Below are positions 63,948 to 64,000 of a stretch of 64,000 bases of DNA, piece after piece (position 1 is the first letter of the stretch; every line of letters begins with the position of its first letter). The notes under the pieces were generated by a model. That model made no database searches and was not told the DNA's origin. It saw nothing but the letters and a program-made list of their open reading frames with translations. The DNA lies in the NCBI GenBank assembly GCA_900550865.1, contig URTM01000010.1, positions 1 through 64,000 of the forward strand, in the 5' to 3' direction. The position numbers and the translations under genes were made by a program. Source of the DNA: an uncultured Dorea sp. (GTDB lineage Bacteria > Bacillota > Clostridia > Lachnospirales > Lachnospiraceae).

Positions 63948-63976
63948 ATTATAGCACCGGATTTGTTATACTTAAA
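63948..63976 (-). promoter_or_regulatory. thioesterase promoter
   Basis: TTTAAG (63971-63976) and TATAAT (63948-63953), 17-base spacer, with an extended -10 (TGCTATAAT) on the minus strand. Confidence 0.65.
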
Positions 63977-64000
63977 CTGATTTCAATGTAAGTATTCTGA

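Overview
The window looks like a chromosomal segment of a Lachnospiraceae-type member of the Clostridia (Bacillota). The evidence is the ylxM-ffh-rpsP-khpA-rimM-trmD-rplS-lepB-rbgA-lepB-rnhB-yraN gene order, strong AGGAGG-type ribosome sites, a cellobiose phosphorylase of the clostridial/actinobacterial type, a Cys-rich 'chorion-like' protein, and two AAA-ATPase/PD-(D/E)XK paralogues of a kind common in gut Clostridia. The species cannot be named from the sequence. No rRNA, CRISPR array or intact insertion sequence was seen, and there is one tRNA (Thr-CGT).

Layout. 1-2.0 kb: an inverted repeat and one AAA/PD-(D/E)XK gene. 2.1-5.5 kb: glmS and glmM (UDP-GlcNAc precursor supply). 5.5-27.4 kb: a single-direction exopolysaccharide or capsule operon of about 22 kb on the minus strand. 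Its 5' part holds the conserved control block (PHP phosphatase, Wzz-like protein, tyrosine kinase, an Ig-like exported protein, an LCP ligase and the initiating sugar transferase). This is followed by UDP-ManNAc(A) synthesis and transfer, then a strongly AT-rich variable cassette (heparinase-like protein, glycosyltransferases, polymerase, flippase, pyruvyl transferase, FrhB-like protein and an orphan HEPN-like gene). A promoter, a small leader ORF and an attenuator-like hairpin precede it. 27.8-33.0 kb: an oxidoreductase, the second AAA/PD-(D/E)XK gene, a hexapeptide-repeat acyltransferase-like protein, and an AAA-ATPase plus Toprim/DUF4276-like pair that resembles OLD/Toprim antiphage modules. 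33.1-41.1 kb: topoisomerase III, polyphosphate kinase, asd, argH and queH, with several copies of a ~46-bp palindromic repeat around ppk1.

41.2-44.7 kb: an ABC importer ATPase/permease pair, a prepilin peptidase, a ComEC-like secreted metallo-hydrolase and tRNA-Thr. 44.75-51.8 kb: a cellobiose-use locus (LacI regulator, binding protein and two permeases) divergent from a GH94 cellobiose phosphorylase. Two matching LacI-type operators sit just downstream of the two promoters. 51.9-61.3 kb: MscS, pgeF and the ribosome/secretion housekeeping cluster. 61.4-64 kb: a J-domain protein, a duplicated Cys-rich protein behind a possible sporulation promoter, two Met/Gln-rich genes of unknown function and an acyl-CoA thioesterase.

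Points most worth a second look are the EPS leader ORF with its embedded terminator, the AAA+Toprim pair, the repeat element that encodes the last residues of polyphosphate kinase, the paired LacI operators, the HEPN-like gene at the end of the EPS operon, and the tandemly duplicated Cys-rich protein. All promoter, operator and terminator calls are from reading the sequence only.
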